From an uncultured Gaiellaceae bacterium (GTDB taxonomy: Bacteria > Actinomycetota > Thermoleophilia > Gaiellales > Gaiellaceae), in contig CATPAS010000034.1 of assembly GCA_955652075.1 (NCBI GenBank), positions 1 through 16,943 on the forward strand: a DNA stretch of 16,943 bases. The letters run 5' to 3'. The translations under genes were made by a program, and so were the position numbers. The notes under the pieces are model-generated. The model had not been told where the DNA came from. It ran no database searches and saw only the letters and a list, made by a program, of their open reading frames with translations. Of the stretch, positions 15,675-16,943 are shown piece after piece (the first letter of the stretch is position 1; the number at the start of each line of letters is the position of its first letter).

Positions 15675-15691
15675 GTTCAAGACGATCTAGG
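15675..15691 (+). repeat. 17-bp exact repeat, copy 2 (hydrolase 3' end)
   Basis: Identical to 12879-12895. Here it spans the stop of the minus-strand hydrolase; its CTAG gives a stop on both strands. Read on the plus strand, the frame before its TAG gives CYRSFKTI, resembling the PaaD end QPFEQFKTI. Confidence 0.7.
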
Positions 15692-16556
15692 TCGGCGAGG
15701 GTGCCGCCCGTTCGGGCGCCTCGGCAGACTGTGCAGCGCCTGCTCGCGCATGCTCCGTCGCCCAGTTGAGCGCGTAGTCCGCGACTTCCTCCCACCCGTC
15801 CTGGCCCGGCCAGTGCGACCGGCCGAGGTACTCCTTGTGAGCGGTGGCCGAGGGAGCCTTCCGCTGTTGCTTGAAGTTCGACTCGTTCACCGACGGCGGA
15901 CAGATCCGATCCACGGTCCCGGTGACCAGAAGCAGCGGCGCGCGCTCGGGGTTCTTGTAATTGACCTTGGTTGCGGCATTCGGATTGAAGTTCGCAAACC
16001 CGGCCTGGAAGAAGGGTCGCGCGCTTCCCGGGATGTAATAGCGCTGGTAGACGGAGTCCGATTCCTCCCTGGTGAGCGCGTTCGTGAAGCACCAGTGGAA
16101 CTGCTTCGGAGTCAGTGGCGTCTCCTTCTTCAGATTCGCGGGATTGCCCAGCGCCGGCCAGGCCGACCTCAGCGTCGACAACGGCAGCTTCAGCACGCCC
16201 TTCGGGGCGGCGGTGTTGAGCGCAACGCCTGCCGCGCCCAGCCCGCGGTCGAGCAGGAGCTGTGTGAAGAGACCGCCGAAGGAGTGGCCGATAATGATCG
16301 GCGGCCGGTCGAGCCCACGGATGGCCTTGTCGTAGTTATCGACGACCTCGGTGATGTCGATCCCTCGGAGCGGCGACGGATCGCGGCGCAGCTCCTCCGG
16401 CTCCTTGTCGAGCGCAGGCAGCCACGCGGGCGCGAGCACGCGGTGGCCGCGGTCGGTGTAGTGACTGACCCAGTGCTCCCAGCTGAGCGGATTCATCCAC
16501 ATGCCGTGGATCAGAACGATCGCGGCCTTGGGCTGATCTGAAGCAGTCGAGCTCAT
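15687..16556 (-). CDS. Alpha/beta hydrolase
   Basis: A 289-residue alpha/beta-hydrolase. The oxyanion-hole segment is VLIHGMWMN (14-22), the nucleophile elbow GHSFGG (90-95, Ser92), the acid TGTVDRICPP (212-221, Asp216) and the base GRSHWPGQDGW (245-255, His248). The full triad is present in the usual order. A lid-like region spans about 118-200. The C-terminal tail (Ala/Pro/Glu-rich, 268-289) is low complexity and probably disordered. Substrate unknown; esterase, lipase or haloalkane-type activity are all possible. No signal peptide. A GGGGAGGG ribosome site lies just before the ATG at 16556. The gene is divergent from the selenoprotein gene. Confidence 0.88.
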   Translation of the reverse strand: MSSTASDQPKAAIVLIHGMWMNPLSWEHWVSHYTDRGHRVLAPAWLPALDKEPEELRRDPSPLRGIDITEVVDNYDKAIRGLDRPPIIIGHSFGGLFTQLLLDRGLGAAGVALNTAAPKGVLKLPLSTLRSAWPALGNPANLKKETPLTPKQFHWCFTNALTREESDSVYQRYYIPGSARPFFQAGFANFNPNAATKVNYKNPERAPLLLVTGTVDRICPPSVNESNFKQQRKAPSATAHKEYLGRSHWPGQDGWEEVADYALNWATEHARAGAAQSAEAPERAAPSPT

Positions 16557-16667
16557 GCGGCCCTCCCCGGTTTTCGCTGACCCCGACCTTTGAACTGCCC
16601 CTCCCTGGAGTTATTGCACAGTCGACGACCCCTTGGGCGACTCTTTCGCAGCATGCGCGCGCTTCGG

Positions 16668-16673
16668 TAGGGT
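16668..16673 (+). promoter_or_regulatory. Putative -10 box (TAGGGT) before the SelW-like gene
   Basis: TAGGGT lies 7 bases before the GTG at 16681. There is no good Shine-Dalgarno, so a leaderless transcript is likely. The same hexamer precedes the TetR gene. Confidence 0.35.
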
Positions 16674-16680
16674 CGTACGC

Positions 16681-16899
16681 GTGAAGGTCGAGATCTACTA
16701 CTGCCCAGTCTGAAACGGCTACGACTCCCGGGCCGCGAGTCTCGCGGCCGAGTTGAACGAGAGGACCGCTCACCAGGCCGAGGCCGTCTCTGGCGAGAAG
16801 AGTCAGTTCGACGTCGTCGCCGATGGCAACCTGATCTTCTCGAAGCAGAAGAAAGGACGCTTCCCGGAGCACGACGAGATCATTCGCGCGCTGTCGTGA
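16681..16899 (+). CDS. SelW-like (Rdx family) selenoprotein with in-frame UGA for selenocysteine
   Basis: Reading from the GTG at 16681 through a TGA at 16711-16713 to the TGA at 16897-16899 gives 72 residues. The start is MKVEIYYCPVU, so the TGA falls at position 11 of a Cys8-Pro-Val-U11 motif, exactly where SelW/Rdx proteins have CxxU or CxxC. The rest fits the family: RAASLAAELNER helix (17-28), then FDVVADGNLIFSKQKKGRFP (43-62), matching the conserved F-x-V-x-x-x-G-x-L-h-x-S-K...G-R-F-P block. These small thioredoxin-like-fold proteins are thought to act in thiol redox. A SECIS-like hairpin follows the TGA. Decoding needs selA, selB, selC and selD elsewhere. The alternative, a Cys codon mutated to stop, is less likely given the hairpin and the intact downstream frame. 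Confidence 0.88.
16725..16752 (+). promoter_or_regulatory. Putative bacterial SECIS element
   Basis: GGCCGCG (16731-16737) pairs perfectly with CGCGGCC (16743-16749) around the loop AGUCU. CTC (16725-16727) can also pair with GAG (16750-16752) below a 3-base bulge. The loop G is 25 bases after the UGA, within the 16-37 range described for bacterial SECIS, and G is among the first two loop bases as that model requires. The loop resembles GGUCU of E. coli fdhF. Confidence 0.7.
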
Positions 16900-16943
16900 C
16901 CTCCGGCGGCGCGAGCCGTGGGTAGGCGAAGGTGAGCAGCGTC

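Noticed and set aside
16880..16943. Minus-strand frame entering from the right edge, ending at 16880 with a tail ...FAYPRLAPPEVTTARE.
   Set aside because: It would be the 3' end of a convergent gene overlapping the selenoprotein gene by 20 bases, but about 20 codons are too few to support a gene.

Overview
The window is about 17 kb of GC-rich chromosomal DNA. It reads as a high-GC actinobacterium, possibly class Thermoleophilia. The grounds are codon use, many GTG/TTG starts, an actinobacterial-style branched-chain 2-oxoacid dehydrogenase set, and what look like leaderless promoters. The class-level guess is inference only. No rRNA, tRNA, CRISPR, phage or insertion sequence was seen.

Layout. 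From 1 to 10643 every gene lies on the minus strand. In transcription order these are a TetR regulator, a diacylglycerol-kinase-like lipid kinase, E1 alpha and E1 beta of a 2-oxoacid dehydrogenase, a HIRAN-domain protein, an acetamidase/formamidase-family protein, and the lipoyl E2 acyltransferase. A hairpin at the E2 stop closes this block. A second minus-strand block follows: a small membrane protein, a type I phosphodiesterase, protein-L-isoaspartate methyltransferase, a PRC-barrel protein, a GtrA-family membrane protein, and a membrane protein cut by the left edge. From 10682 to 12894 the plus strand carries paaABCD (phenylacetyl-CoA epoxidase), divergent from the TetR gene. The 38-base gap between them holds a perfect 16-bp palindrome that fits the published PaaR operator consensus. 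From 12916 to 15577 the minus strand carries a soluble PRC/MgtE_N/CBS protein and an NRAMP-like transporter. An alpha/beta hydrolase (minus) follows.

The most notable item is at 16681-16899 (plus strand): a 72-residue SelW-like (Rdx family) protein whose active site reads Cys-Pro-Val-UGA. An in-frame TGA sits exactly where the family has Cys or Sec. It is followed at the right distance by a 7-bp GC hairpin with an AGUCU loop, as expected for a bacterial SECIS. It looks like a selenoprotein gene that ordinary ORF calling would miss.

Other points: E1 beta carries a one-base deletion that shifts its last ~60 codons out of frame. Two unrelated genes sit between E1 and E2. The transporter has an altered metal-binding motif and is paired with an MgtE-type sensor. 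TANNNT boxes lie 6-10 bases before six start codons. A 17-bp exact repeat is shared by the paaD 3' end and the hydrolase 3' end.
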